DNA of 43,124 nucleotides, taken from the NCBI GenBank assembly GCA_947475995.1, contig CANJNI010000037.1, positions 1-43,124 on the forward strand. The letters are read 5' to 3'. Positions 7,158 to 15,415 of this stretch are shown here, in pieces. A program made the translations under genes and the position numbers. Position 1 is the stretch's first letter, and each line of letters starts with the position of its first letter. Under the pieces are notes generated by a model. It was not told the DNA's origin and did not search any database. It saw only the letters and a program-made list of their open reading frames with translations. This DNA comes from Beijerinckiaceae bacterium (GTDB taxonomy: Bacteria > Pseudomonadota > Alphaproteobacteria > Rhizobiales > Beijerinckiaceae).

Positions 7158-8708
7158 ATGAGTGAGTCTGCGGCCAAGCGCCAACCCATCGACCTCGACG
7201 AGTTCGAGCGTCGTCTTCGCGGCCCCTCTCCGGCAGCCCGTTCCGATGATGACCCGCTGGCCGAACTTGCCCGGCTGGTGAACATGGGCAGTCCCTTCGG
7301 CCAGGCTCGCAATGCGCCTGCGGTCGAGCCTCCCGCGCCGCCTGCGCCGCAATTGCGCGTGGTCGAACAGGCCTTGCCCGAACCCGAATTCGAGGAACAG
7401 GCTCGCGTCCCGCAGCCGCAGGCTTTCGAAGAGCCGCCGATCCCGGTGCGTCCGCCGAGCGAACCCTATTTCGAGGCAGGTCCCGAGCTTCGCGGCTCCG
7501 TCCAGGAGCCTCCGGTCGATTTCGGCCAGCTTGAACAGGACTTGCAGCGCTTTGCGGAGCCCGTCGCCGAGCAGCCGACCTATGCCCGTTCCCAGTCCGG
7601 TCAGCCCCATTGGGATCAGGAATTTCCCCCGCTCAATCAGACTGCGGCCCGCGAATCCATCCCGCAGATGGACGATGACGCCATCGCGCCGCCGCCGGTC
7701 TTTCTGTCCGAGGAAGAAACGCAGCCGCGCAAGCCGCGTCGCGTGATGCTTCTGGCGACAGCCGGCCTTTTGACGGTGGCCGGAGTTGTGGCCATCGGCC
7801 TCGTGATGCGCGGCGGCGCCAAGACGGGCGGCGAGCCGCCGACCATTCTGGCCGCCACAGGGCCCGTAAAGGTTCAACCCGCCAATCCGGGCGGGTCGAA
7901 TGTTGCGACCCAGCCGAGTTCCGTTCTCGACAAGAGCCAGGTCGACCGTATCGGGGCCAGCAAGGTCGTCAGCCGCGAAGAGCAGCCTGTCGATCTCGCG
8001 ACTGCGCCTCCGGCGCCCGCGCGGCCTCAGCCGGTCGTGCCGATGGCGCGTCCGGACCAGCCCTTCAACACCGGCGCGCCCATTGCGGCGCCGACATCGG
8101 GGACAGCCAGCGGCTTTCCCGAGCCCAAGCGCGTGAAGACCGTCTCGGTCCGTCCTGACGGCACGGTGATCTCCCCGGACGGTGCGACTGCGCCGACTGC
8201 TCCGGTTCCGGCGCGTCCGTCCATTGCGTCGGTTCCGCCCAATCCTTCTGCGGCTCGTCCCGCTGCGACCCCGCCGGCCCCCAAGCCCGTCGCGGCCGCC
8301 CCGGTCGCGACGCCCAAGGCGACGACCCGCGTCGCCAACAACGCCCCGCAGGACGGGGACGCCGCCGCCGGAACGCCCGCGGCGCCGTCGATCCGCACCT
8401 CGGCTGCTCGGCCCTCCGCCGCTCCGACCGCCACGCCTGCTGCGGCGACGACGTCGGGCGGAACAGGCGGATATGCGGTCCAGCTCGCGGCTCCGCCTTC
8501 CGAGGCGGAGGCCAAGTCGGCCATCTCCCGCCTTCAGACGAAATATGCCGGCGAGCTCGGCGGCCGCCGTCCCGGAATCGTCAAGGCGACGGTCGGGGAA
8601 AAGTCCATCTACCGCGTCCGCGTGAGCGGCCTGTCGAAGGATGACGCCGGGAAGCTGTGCAGCTCGATCCAGTCGTCGGGCGGCGCCTGCTTCGTCGCCA
8701 AGAACTGA
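7158..8708 (+). CDS. SPOR-domain inner-membrane protein
   Basis: This 516-residue protein has a long acidic, Pro/Glu-rich cytoplasmic segment (1-195), one transmembrane helix (about 196-217, VMLLATAGLLTVAGVVAIGL), a long Ala/Pro-rich periplasmic linker (220-435) and a C-terminal SPOR domain (about 436-516, starting GGYAVQLAAP and ending GGACFVAKN). SPOR domains bind denuded peptidoglycan glycan strands at the division septum, so a role in cell division or wall remodelling is likely. The low-complexity linker is normal for this family. It lies between argS and nagZ, the conserved alphaproteobacterial position. Which precise FtsN-like or DedD-like role it has cannot be read from the sequence. 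Confidence 0.88.
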   Translation: MSESAAKRQPIDLDEFERRLRGPSPAARSDDDPLAELARLVNMGSPFGQARNAPAVEPPAPPAPQLRVVEQALPEPEFEEQARVPQPQAFEEPPIPVRPPSEPYFEAGPELRGSVQEPPVDFGQLEQDLQRFAEPVAEQPTYARSQSGQPHWDQEFPPLNQTAARESIPQMDDDAIAPPPVFLSEEETQPRKPRRVMLLATAGLLTVAGVVAIGLVMRGGAKTGGEPPTILAATGPVKVQPANPGGSNVATQPSSVLDKSQVDRIGASKVVSREEQPVDLATAPPAPARPQPVVPMARPDQPFNTGAPIAAPTSGTASGFPEPKRVKTVSVRPDGTVISPDGATAPTAPVPARPSIASVPPNPSAARPAATPPAPKPVAAAPVATPKATTRVANNAPQDGDAAAGTPAAPSIRTSAARPSAAPTATPAAATTSGGTGGYAVQLAAPPSEAEAKSAISRLQTKYAGELGGRRPGIVKATVGEKSIYRVRVSGLSKDDAGKLCSSIQSSGGACFVAKN

Positions 8709-8791
8709 CGCCGGTTCAAGCTCTGGTTTAACATCGGGCGCAGCCGCCAAGGCCGCGCCCGATTCGATTCCGGTTCCTTGCAGAGGGTCGC

Positions 8792-9817
8792 ATGAGCAAG
8801 CCGACACGAGCCTTCATCTGCGGATGCGCCGGCGCCGCCCTGAGTGCGGATGAGCGCGCCTTCATCGAGCGCTACCGCCCGTGGGGCCTCATCCTGTTCA
8901 GGCGGAATGTCGAGAATGTTCAGCAAATAACTGATCTGACATATCAATTTCGAGAAATTGTTGGGCGGCCTGATGCGCCTGTGCTGATCGATCAGGAAGG
9001 CGGCCGGGTGCAGCGCATGACCGCGCCGGTCTGGCCGAAATATCCTTCGGCAACGGCCTATGGCCGGCTTCTTAAATTATCACTTGAAGAACGTCTGCGG
9101 CTGGCCCGCCTCGGGGCGCGGCGGATGGCGGAGGATCTGCGTCCGGTCGGGGTCACGGTGGACTGCCTGCCGGTCCTGGACGTCCCGGCTCCCGGCAGCC
9201 ACAATGTAATAGGCGACCGCGCCTATTCGGACGATCCGGCGCTTGTGGCTCGGTTCGGGCGCGCGGTGGCTGAAGGCGTCATGGCCGGGGGCGTCCTGCC
9301 GGTGATGAAGCATATTCCGGGGCATGGTCGGGCGCGCGCCGACAGCCATCACGAACTGCCGGTGGTCGATGCCGACAGGCGCTCGCTGGAGGAAAGCGAC
9401 TTCGCCCCCTTCCGGGCGCTGGCCGACCTGCCGATGGGAATGTCCGCCCATGTGGTCTATTCGGCCATCGACCCGAAGCGTCCGGGCACGACTTCGCCGG
9501 TGATCGTCAACGACATTATTCGCGGCCATATCGGGTTCGACGGCCTGCTGATGACGGACGATCTGTCCATGAAGGCGCTCGGCGGGACCTTTGCGGAGCG
9601 CACCGGGGCGGCCTTCGCGGCGGGCGTCGACGTGGCGCTTCATTGTAACGGCGACCTGCGCGAGGGGATCGAGGTGGCGGGAGCTTCGCCGGTTCTGGAC
9701 GGAAAACGGCTGGAGCGGGCAGAACGGGCGCTCGGGTTGCTCCGGAGGCCGGTCGAGCCCATGGATCCTGTGGACGCCTTGCGTCGGGTCGAATCCGTCC
9801 TTGCGATGACCGCCTAG
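8792..9817 (+). CDS. nagZ: Beta-N-acetylhexosaminidase NagZ
   Basis: This 341-residue glycoside hydrolase family 3 enzyme removes GlcNAc from anhydromuropeptides during cytoplasmic peptidoglycan recycling. Conserved elements are DQEGGRVQRM in the TIM barrel, KHIPGHGRARADSHHELP (the mobile loop carrying the catalytic His-Asp dyad of NagZ), and LLMTDDLSMKAL, whose Asp acts as the nucleophile. There is no signal peptide, as expected for a cytoplasmic enzyme. The start ATG at 8792 has GAGG seven bases upstream. It follows the SPOR-domain wall protein and precedes scpA, a conserved order. The reaction can influence AmpC induction where an AmpR system exists, but none is visible here. Confidence 0.95.
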   Translation: MSKPTRAFICGCAGAALSADERAFIERYRPWGLILFRRNVENVQQITDLTYQFREIVGRPDAPVLIDQEGGRVQRMTAPVWPKYPSATAYGRLLKLSLEERLRLARLGARRMAEDLRPVGVTVDCLPVLDVPAPGSHNVIGDRAYSDDPALVARFGRAVAEGVMAGGVLPVMKHIPGHGRARADSHHELPVVDADRRSLEESDFAPFRALADLPMGMSAHVVYSAIDPKRPGTTSPVIVNDIIRGHIGFDGLLMTDDLSMKALGGTFAERTGAAFAAGVDVALHCNGDLREGIEVAGASPVLDGKRLERAERALGLLRRPVEPMDPVDALRRVESVLAMTA

Positions 9818-9859
9818 CCGACTAGTCTCCCGCCCGTGTACTGGCGTGGAGAGTGATTC

Positions 9860-10678
9860 GTGGCGGCGGAACTGCCATTCGAGAGCGAGATTGACAAGGC
9901 CGATTCCGAGCCGTCGTTCCTCGTCGACCTCGACGGGTTCGAAGGTCCGCTGGATCTGCTGCTCGACCTTGCGCGCCGCCAGAAGGTCGATCTCGCCAAG
10001 ATTTCGGTTCTGGCGCTTGCCAACCAGTACCTCGCCTTCATCGAGGAAGCCCGCCGGGTCCGGCTCGAACTGGCGGCCGATTATCTCGTGATGGCGGCAT
10101 GGCTCGCCTATCTCAAGTCGCGGCTGCTGCTGCCGGAACCGCCCAAGCACAGCAACGAACCAGCCGCCGCCGATCTTGCCGCCGCGCTCGCCAATCGCCT
10201 GCGCCGCCTCGAAGCCATCCGGGCCGCCGCCGAAAAGCTCGTCAATCGTCCGCGCCTTGGCCGCGACGTCTTCATGCGCGGTTCGCCCGAAGGGCTGGCG
10301 GTCCTCAAGCGCCCCGAGTGGCAGGCCAATATCTATGACCTGCTCGATGCCTATGCGAAACAGCGCCAGAAGGCGGCTCTGTCGCATGTGACGCTGAAGC
10401 AGCGCGTCGTCTGGTCGCTTGCCGAGGCGCGCGATGCGCTGGAGCGGCTGGTGGGGGCGATCTCCGAGTGGACGACGCTGGATTCCTATCTCACCGATTA
10501 TCTGACGACGCCCGAGACGCGGAAGACCGTGCGGGCGTCCACCTTCTCGGCGACCCTCGAAATGGTGCGCGAGGGCAAGATCGAAATCCGGCAGGACGGC
10601 GTGTTCGCCCCGATATGGGCGCGCAGCAAGCCGGTGTCCGAATCGCCGTCGCCACCGGTTGAACATCAGGCCGCCTGA
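9860..10678 (+). CDS. scpA: Segregation and condensation protein A
   Basis: This 272-residue kleisin subunit of the SMC–ScpAB condensin organises and segregates the chromosome. The N-terminal ScpA signature is FLVDLDGFEGPLDLLLDLAR, followed by ADYLVMAAWLAYLKSRLLLP, the helices that contact the SMC neck. The C-terminal winged helix that contacts the SMC head lies around residues 190-255. The GTG start at 9860 is preceded by GGAGAG. The gene is followed 80 bases later by scpB, its obligate partner. Charged, disordered N- and C-terminal tails are typical of alphaproteobacterial ScpA. Confidence 0.95.
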   Translation: MAAELPFESEIDKADSEPSFLVDLDGFEGPLDLLLDLARRQKVDLAKISVLALANQYLAFIEEARRVRLELAADYLVMAAWLAYLKSRLLLPEPPKHSNEPAAADLAAALANRLRRLEAIRAAAEKLVNRPRLGRDVFMRGSPEGLAVLKRPEWQANIYDLLDAYAKQRQKAALSHVTLKQRVVWSLAEARDALERLVGAISEWTTLDSYLTDYLTTPETRKTVRASTFSATLEMVREGKIEIRQDGVFAPIWARSKPVSESPSPPVEHQAA

Positions 10679-10758
10679 AGGCGACCCAGGGACAGGAAAG
10701 CAGGCCGATCGTGGAAGGTACGAGTCGTTTGGAAGGCGCAGCGCTGGAAGGAACATCC

Positions 10759-11484
10759 ATGGCCGACACCGCCCGACTGGCGTTCGCGGAAGAATCCGAA
10801 GCGGAAGCCCGCAAGGCCGACCAGCTTCGCGAGGCCTGCCGGATGGCGGAGGCGCTGCTGTTCGCCGCCTCCGAACCGCTCGATGAGGCCGAAGTCGCCA
10901 AGCGGATGCCCGACGGGGTGAAGGCTGCGGTGGTGCTGGAGACCCTGCGCCAGCAATACGAGCAGCGCGGCATCAACCTGTTCCGCATCAACAAGAAGTG
11001 GGCTTTCCGGACCGCCGCCGATCTGAGCTGGCTGCTCTCGCGCGAGTCGCATGAGCCTAAGAAGATGTCCCGCGCCGCGCTCGAAACGCTGGCGATCATC
11101 GCCTATCACCAGCCGGTGACGCGCGCCGAGATCGAGGACATTCGCGGCGTCGCCATTTCGCGGGGCTCGATCGACGTGCTGATGGAAGCCGGATGGATTC
11201 GCCTGCGCGGACGCCGGAAGGCTCCGGGCCGTCCGGTGACTTACGGGACGACCGACACGTTCCTGCTGCACTTCAGTCTGGAGAGCATCGGCGATCTGCC
11301 GGGTCTCGACGAGTTGAAGTCGGCCGGCATGTTCGATGGCCGACTGCCGCAGGGCTTCGGCGTGCCGACCCCCAAGGACGATCCGGCGCTCACCGATGAC
11401 GAGGACCCGCTGGAAGGCGGCGATGTCGATCTGTTTGATGATTCCGCCGTTGTGATTCCCGACGAGGGATCGGAAGCGGCCTAG
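10759..11484 (+). CDS. scpB: Segregation and condensation protein B
   Basis: This protein of about 241 residues forms the dimer that binds the middle of ScpA in the SMC condensin. Two winged-helix domains are visible: residues around CRMAEALLFAASEPLDEAEV, and a second around MSRAALETLAIIAYHQPVTR through RGRRKAPGRPVTYGTTDTF, which carry the conserved ETLAIIAYxQP and GRP.xYGTT motifs. The ATG at 10759 is chosen because GGAAGGA lies six bases upstream. A GTG at 10711 in the same frame would add 16 residues and cannot be excluded. The acidic C-terminal tail (DDEDPLEGGDVDLFDD) is usual in this group. Confidence 0.93.
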   Translation: MADTARLAFAEESEAEARKADQLREACRMAEALLFAASEPLDEAEVAKRMPDGVKAAVVLETLRQQYEQRGINLFRINKKWAFRTAADLSWLLSRESHEPKKMSRAALETLAIIAYHQPVTRAEIEDIRGVAISRGSIDVLMEAGWIRLRGRRKAPGRPVTYGTTDTFLLHFSLESIGDLPGLDELKSAGMFDGRLPQGFGVPTPKDDPALTDDEDPLEGGDVDLFDDSAVVIPDEGSEAA

Positions 11485-11655
11485 AGACGGCCCGACGGGT
11501 CCAGCCGGCGTCGCGCGGGTCTCCCGTCAAGCTGTGCATTCTTTCGTCGGCTTTTGGCGAATCCGCGCGCTTTTTTTCCGTCGATGCGCTAGGAGCTTTG
11601 CCGACGCGTCCCATATCTTGGGACTGCAAGGAACGTCTTGCCACTGGAGGAAACG

Positions 11656-12678
11656 ATGGACATCACCTTCAATCGCCGCGCGCTTCTGGCGGGCGCAATC
11701 GCAACCGCTGTCTCCGCTCCTGCGGCCGCCCAGCAGGCGGAATTCTTCAAGGGCAAGAACGTCAGCGTCTACATCGGCTTCGCGCCGGGCGGCGGCTACG
11801 ATTATTATGGCCGTCTGGTCGCCCGGCATCTGGGCAAGCACATCCCCGGAAATCCGAATGTCGTTGCGCAGAACATGCCCGGCGCCGGCAGCTTCACGGC
11901 GGCGAACTTCCTGTTCGCGGCGGCCCCGAAGGATGGCACGGCGCTCGGCGTCGTGACCCAGACCATCGCGGTCGAGGAGGCGCTCAAGACGCCAGGCGCC
12001 AATTACAAGTCCGCCCAGTTCAACTGGATCGGCCGCGCCACCGCGATTCTGGAAGTGACGCTGACCGGCGAGAAGGCCAAGGCGACCAATATCGACCTCG
12101 CCAAGCAGTTCGAGACGCCCGTGGCCGGCACCGGCAACGGCTCGCCGTCCGAGGGCTTTCCGCGCCTGATGAACGCGCTTTACGGGACCAAGTTCAAGGT
12201 CATCACCGGCTATCAGGGCTCGAACGAGGGCATGTTCGCCATGGAAAAGGGCGAGGTCGATGGCGCCCTGACCTCGTGGAACACCCTGAAGCGCACGCGC
12301 AGCGAGCCGCTGAAGGAAGGCAAGATTCACGTCCTGGTCCAGTATGCGTTGACGCGCAGCCCCGACCTCAAGGACATCCCGGCTGTGGTCGAACTGGGCC
12401 AGACGCCGGAAGCCAAGGCGATTCTGGCGTTCTACGCGAGCGGCGCGGCGGTTGGCCGCTCGGTTTTCGCCCCTCCGGGCGTTCCGGCTGACCGCGTGAA
12501 CGTGCTTCGCCGCGCCTTCGATGCGATGCTGAAGGACCCCGAATTCCTCGGCGAGGTCGAGAAGCTTGGCGTCGAATTCGATCCCGCGTCGGGCGAAGAG
12601 ATGCAGAAGCTGATTGCCGACACCGCGAACGTGTCGCCTGACACTGTGAAGAAGATGCAGGAAATTCTGGCCAAGTAG
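11656..12678 (+). CDS. TctC/Bug-type periplasmic solute-binding protein
   Basis: This 340-residue protein is related to the binding proteins of tripartite tricarboxylate transporters (TctC/Bug family). A twin-arginine-like leader (NRRALLAGAIATAVSAPAAA, cleaved near residue 25) exports it to the periplasm. The mature start FFKGKNVSVYIGFAPGGGYD contains the glycine-rich ligand loop typical of the family, where carboxylates bind. The ATG at 11656 has a strong GGAGGAAA Shine-Dalgarno sequence. No TctA or TctB membrane genes are nearby, as is common for the many solitary Bug proteins. It interrupts the usual scpB–tatA neighbourhood, and its own leader may use the Tat exporter encoded next door. 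The ligand is unknown. Confidence 0.85.
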   Translation: MDITFNRRALLAGAIATAVSAPAAAQQAEFFKGKNVSVYIGFAPGGGYDYYGRLVARHLGKHIPGNPNVVAQNMPGAGSFTAANFLFAAAPKDGTALGVVTQTIAVEEALKTPGANYKSAQFNWIGRATAILEVTLTGEKAKATNIDLAKQFETPVAGTGNGSPSEGFPRLMNALYGTKFKVITGYQGSNEGMFAMEKGEVDGALTSWNTLKRTRSEPLKEGKIHVLVQYALTRSPDLKDIPAVVELGQTPEAKAILAFYASGAAVGRSVFAPPGVPADRVNVLRRAFDAMLKDPEFLGEVEKLGVEFDPASGEEMQKLIADTANVSPDTVKKMQEILAK

Positions 12679-12822
12679 CGGCCGGGTCAAACAGGCGACC
12701 GTGGCGATAACAATTTGCGCGGCGCGCTGCTTGTCCTTGTTTTTGCCGCGCGGCTTGCATAGGTTCGCTCAGATGAGGGAGCAAGCCGGCAGCCCGGTCG
12801 GTCGCCGCATGCGGAGGGTAAA

Positions 12823-13089
12823 ATGGGTAGCTTTTCAATCTGGCACTGGCTGATCGTCGGCGTCGTCGTGCTGCTGGTGTTCGGCGGCAAGGGCAAGATC
12901 TCCGACATCATGGGCGACTTCGCGAAGGGCATCAAATCCTTCAAGAAGGGCCTTTCTGACGATGACGAGAAGACTGCGGCCCCCGCCGAGCCGGCAAAGA
13001 CCATCGAGCAGACGCCGGTTGCGCCGGTCGCTCCTGCGGCGACTGCCGCTGCCGCCGACAAGGCGCCGGAAGCCCGCAAGGTCGGCTGA
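12823..13089 (+). CDS. tatA: Sec-independent translocase subunit TatA
   Basis: This 88-residue protein forms the oligomeric pore or membrane-thinning element of the twin-arginine translocase, which exports folded proteins. It has an N-terminal transmembrane helix ([16 protein letters not shown]), the [20 protein letters not shown] hinge and amphipathic helix, and an Ala/Pro-rich disordered tail. The canonical FG.(G)K motif is intact. It leads the tatABC operon, and a GC-rich hairpin separates it from tatB, possibly allowing TatA to be made in excess. The Shine-Dalgarno sequence GGAGG precedes the ATG. Confidence 0.95.
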   Translation: MGSFSIWHWLIVGVVVLLVFGGKGKISDIMGDFAKGIKSFKKGLSDDDEKTAAPAEPAKTIEQTPVAPVAPAATAAAADKAPEARKVG

Positions 13090-13109
13090 CCGTTACGGTC
13101 GCAAAGGGC

Positions 13110-13131
13110 CCGGCGCGGAGAATCGCGCCGG
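13110..13131 (+). other. Hairpin between tatA and tatB
   Basis: CCGGCGCG and CGCGCCGG form a perfect 8-bp stem around the loop GAGAAT, 20 bases after the tatA stop and 22 bases before the tatB start. There is no T-tract. It may protect the 3' end of a tatA-only transcript or attenuate read-through, fitting the excess of TatA over TatB and TatC known in other bacteria. The role is inferred. Confidence 0.45.
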
Positions 13132-13153
13132 TGCAGGGGATTGAATCAGTCCG

Positions 13154-13666
13154 ATGTTCGATTTCGACGCGGGTAAGCTACTTGTCATCGGCGTCGTCGC
13201 GTTGATCGTGATCGGCCCGAAGGAATTGCCGCGCGTGCTGCGCCAGGTCGGCCAGGCGATCGGCAAGCTCCGGCGCATGGCGGGCGAGTTCCAGACGCAG
13301 TTCATGGACGCCATGAAGGACGCCGAGCTGGACGATCTCCGCAAGGAGGCCGACAAGCTGGCGAACGCCACGAAGGTTGATCTGAACTTCAACGAAGTGA
13401 AGAATGTCGAGACCGACATCAAGAACGCTCTCGAAGACCGCAAATCCGACCCCGCCCTCGACGCTTCGCTGCGCGACGATCCGGACGGCGTGTTTCTACA
13501 TGACCGCAACAGCACCGCCGCGACCCTGCCGCTGATCGAACCGGCTGCGCCGGTCGTGCTTCCTGAACCTGTCGATGTTGCGGCTGCGAAGCCGGTCGAA
13601 TCCATCATCCTGCCCGAACCCGCCGATCCCGCGCCCCGTCCGGCGGCCAAGTCAGGCGAGGCCTGA
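13154..13666 (+). CDS. tatB: Sec-independent translocase subunit TatB
   Basis: This 170-residue protein binds TatC and helps recognise twin-arginine signal peptides. The N-terminus [20 protein letters not shown] and the following [14 protein letters not shown] match the TatB signature of one membrane helix, a G-P hinge and a long amphipathic helix (to about residue 60). A charged coiled region and a Pro/Ala-rich tail with no fixed structure follow. It is longer than TatA, as expected. It is separated from tatC by only five bases, and its role follows from this operon. Confidence 0.95.
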   Translation: MFDFDAGKLLVIGVVALIVIGPKELPRVLRQVGQAIGKLRRMAGEFQTQFMDAMKDAELDDLRKEADKLANATKVDLNFNEVKNVETDIKNALEDRKSDPALDASLRDDPDGVFLHDRNSTAATLPLIEPAAPVVLPEPVDVAAAKPVESIILPEPADPAPRPAAKSGEA

Positions 13667-13671
13667 TCCGC

Positions 13672-14484
13672 ATGACGACCGTGATCGACGACGACGAAAA
13701 GCACATCGAGGCGTCCAAGGCGCCCCTGATGGAACATCTGATCGAGCTGCGCTCGCGGCTCATCAAGGCCGTGCTGGCCTTCGTGCTGATGTTCATTATC
13801 TTCTTCTATTTCGCGAAGGAGATTTACAACATCCTCGTCATTCCGTTCGAGATCGCCGCCGGTCCGAACGAGAATGTGCGGCTGATCTACACCGCGCCGC
13901 AGGAATTCTTCTTCACGCAGATCAAGGTGGCCATGTTCGCGGCCGCCTTTGCGGCCTGTCCGGTCATCATGGGCCAGATCTATGCCTTCGTGGCGCCCGG
14001 CCTCTACAAGCATGAACGCAACGCCTTCGTGCCGTACCTGATTGCGACGCCGGTTTTTTTCGCGCTCGGCACGCTGCTGGTTTATTACCTCGTGATGCCG
14101 AACTTGCTGCACTTCTTCCTCGCCATGCAGCAGTCCAAGGAGCCCGGCAAGGCGCAGATCGACCTTCTGCCGCGCGTGTCCGAATATCTGTCGCTGATCA
14201 TGACGCTGATCTTCGCCTTCGGCATCGTGTTCCAGATGCCGGTGGTGCTGACGCTGCTGGGGCGGATCGGGATCATCGATTCAACCTTCCTGCGCGAAAA
14301 GCGCCGTTACGCGATCGTGCTGGTTTTCATCGTGGCGGCGATCCTGACGCCGCCTGACGTGTTCTCGCAGCTGGCGCTCGCCGTGCCGGGATTGCTGCTC
14401 TACGAGCTTTCGATCTTGTCCGTCAGCTTCATCGAAAAGAAGCGCGACGAGGAACAGAAGGCGCGCGAAGCCGCCGGGACGTGA
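13672..14484 (+). CDS. tatC: Sec-independent translocase subunit TatC
   Basis: This 270-residue polytopic protein has six predicted membrane helices and is the core receptor for twin-arginine signal peptides. Diagnostic sequences are MEHLIELRSRLIKAVLAF at the cytoplasmic N-terminus, the conserved loop APGLYKHERNAFVPYL with the glutamate that contacts the signal peptide, and FGIVFQMPVVLTLLG in a later helix. The last codons overlap the GTG of the following EamA gene (GTGA), implying translational coupling. The genes tatABC are complete here, so the organism can export folded cofactor proteins and possibly the neighbouring TctC protein. Confidence 0.96.
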   Translation: MTTVIDDDEKHIEASKAPLMEHLIELRSRLIKAVLAFVLMFIIFFYFAKEIYNILVIPFEIAAGPNENVRLIYTAPQEFFFTQIKVAMFAAAFAACPVIMGQIYAFVAPGLYKHERNAFVPYLIATPVFFALGTLLVYYLVMPNLLHFFLAMQQSKEPGKAQIDLLPRVSEYLSLIMTLIFAFGIVFQMPVVLTLLGRIGIIDSTFLREKRRYAIVLVFIVAAILTPPDVFSQLALAVPGLLLYELSILSVSFIEKKRDEEQKAREAAGT

Positions 14485-15398
14485 GTTCCGGCGCCGGACC
14501 CGCCAGCGCAAGCCCCAACAGTTTCAGCCCGATGAGCTGGCGCGACCAGCTGGTCGCGGTCGGCATTGCGATTGTGTGGGGCCTCAGTTTCATCGCGATC
14601 CGCTGGGGGGTGGACGATACGCCGCCGCTGCTGCTGGCTGGCCTGCGGTTCGTGGCGGTGGCGTTTCCGGCGATCCTGTTCTTTCGTCCGCCGCGCGCGC
14701 CCGCGTGGATCGTCATCGGCTACGGGCTGGCGATCGGGGTCTTCCAGTTCGGCCTGTTGTTTGCGGCGATCCGCATGGGGATGCCGCCCGGCCTGTCATC
14801 GCTGATTGCGCAGGCGCAGGTTTTCTTCACCGTGGCCTTCGCGTGGCTCGCCATGGGGCAGCGCCCGACACTGGCGCAGATGATCGGCGGCGGCATCGCG
14901 TTTGCGGGCGTGGCGCTGATCGCCAGCGAGCGCACGGCGGGCGCTGAGCTTGTCCCGTTTTTGATGGTGGTCGGCTGCGCGGCCTCCTGGGGGGTCGGCA
15001 ATATTCTGGGCAAGAAGGCGGGCCGGGTGGACATGACCGGCTTCACGGTCTGGTCGTCGCTGGCCGCGCCGCTGCCGCTGTTCGGCCTGTCGCTGATGAT
15101 CGAGGGCAGGGCGGGTTTCGCCTCGCTCCTGTCGCCCACATGGTCGCTGGTCGGGGTGATTGCCTATCTGGCCTATCTGGCGACCCTGTTCGGCTATGCC
15201 ACATGGGCCAAGCTGCTCAGCCGCCACCCGGCGGCGGAGGTGACGCCCTTCGCGCTGCTGGTGCCGGTGTTCGGCATGGCCAGTTCGGCGATTGTTTTCG
15301 GCGAGCGCGCCAGCGCGGTTGAGTGGATGGGCGCGGGTCTGGTATTGGCGGGCCTGAGCTGGAACGTATTCGGGCCGCGTCTGCGGCGGCCCGCCTGA
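14481..15398 (+). CDS. EamA/DMT-family transporter
   Basis: This protein of up to 305 residues has ten predicted membrane helices arranged as two EamA repeats (DMT superfamily), resembling amino-acid or metabolite exporters of the RhaT/YdcZ-like class. The first repeat starts [20 protein letters not shown] and contains [20 protein letters not shown]; the second starts near [20 protein letters not shown]. The GTG at 14481 overlaps the tatC stop by four bases. An internal ATG at 14532 (MSWRDQL) would remove an atypical 17-residue front and is a good alternative. It lies between tatC and serS, where many relatives have no gene, so it is probably an accessory insertion. The substrate is unknown. 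Confidence 0.8.
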   Translation: MSSGAGPASASPNSFSPMSWRDQLVAVGIAIVWGLSFIAIRWGVDDTPPLLLAGLRFVAVAFPAILFFRPPRAPAWIVIGYGLAIGVFQFGLLFAAIRMGMPPGLSSLIAQAQVFFTVAFAWLAMGQRPTLAQMIGGGIAFAGVALIASERTAGAELVPFLMVVGCAASWGVGNILGKKAGRVDMTGFTVWSSLAAPLPLFGLSLMIEGRAGFASLLSPTWSLVGVIAYLAYLATLFGYATWAKLLSRHPAAEVTPFALLVPVFGMASSAIVFGERASAVEWMGAGLVLAGLSWNVFGPRLRRPA

Positions 15399-15415
15399 CC
15401 CCGACTGGACCCGAC

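Noticed and set aside
6921..8807. Long minus-strand open frame opposite the SPOR gene
   Set aside because: It is an Arg/Gly-rich shadow of the Pro/Ala-rich linker in the SPOR protein.
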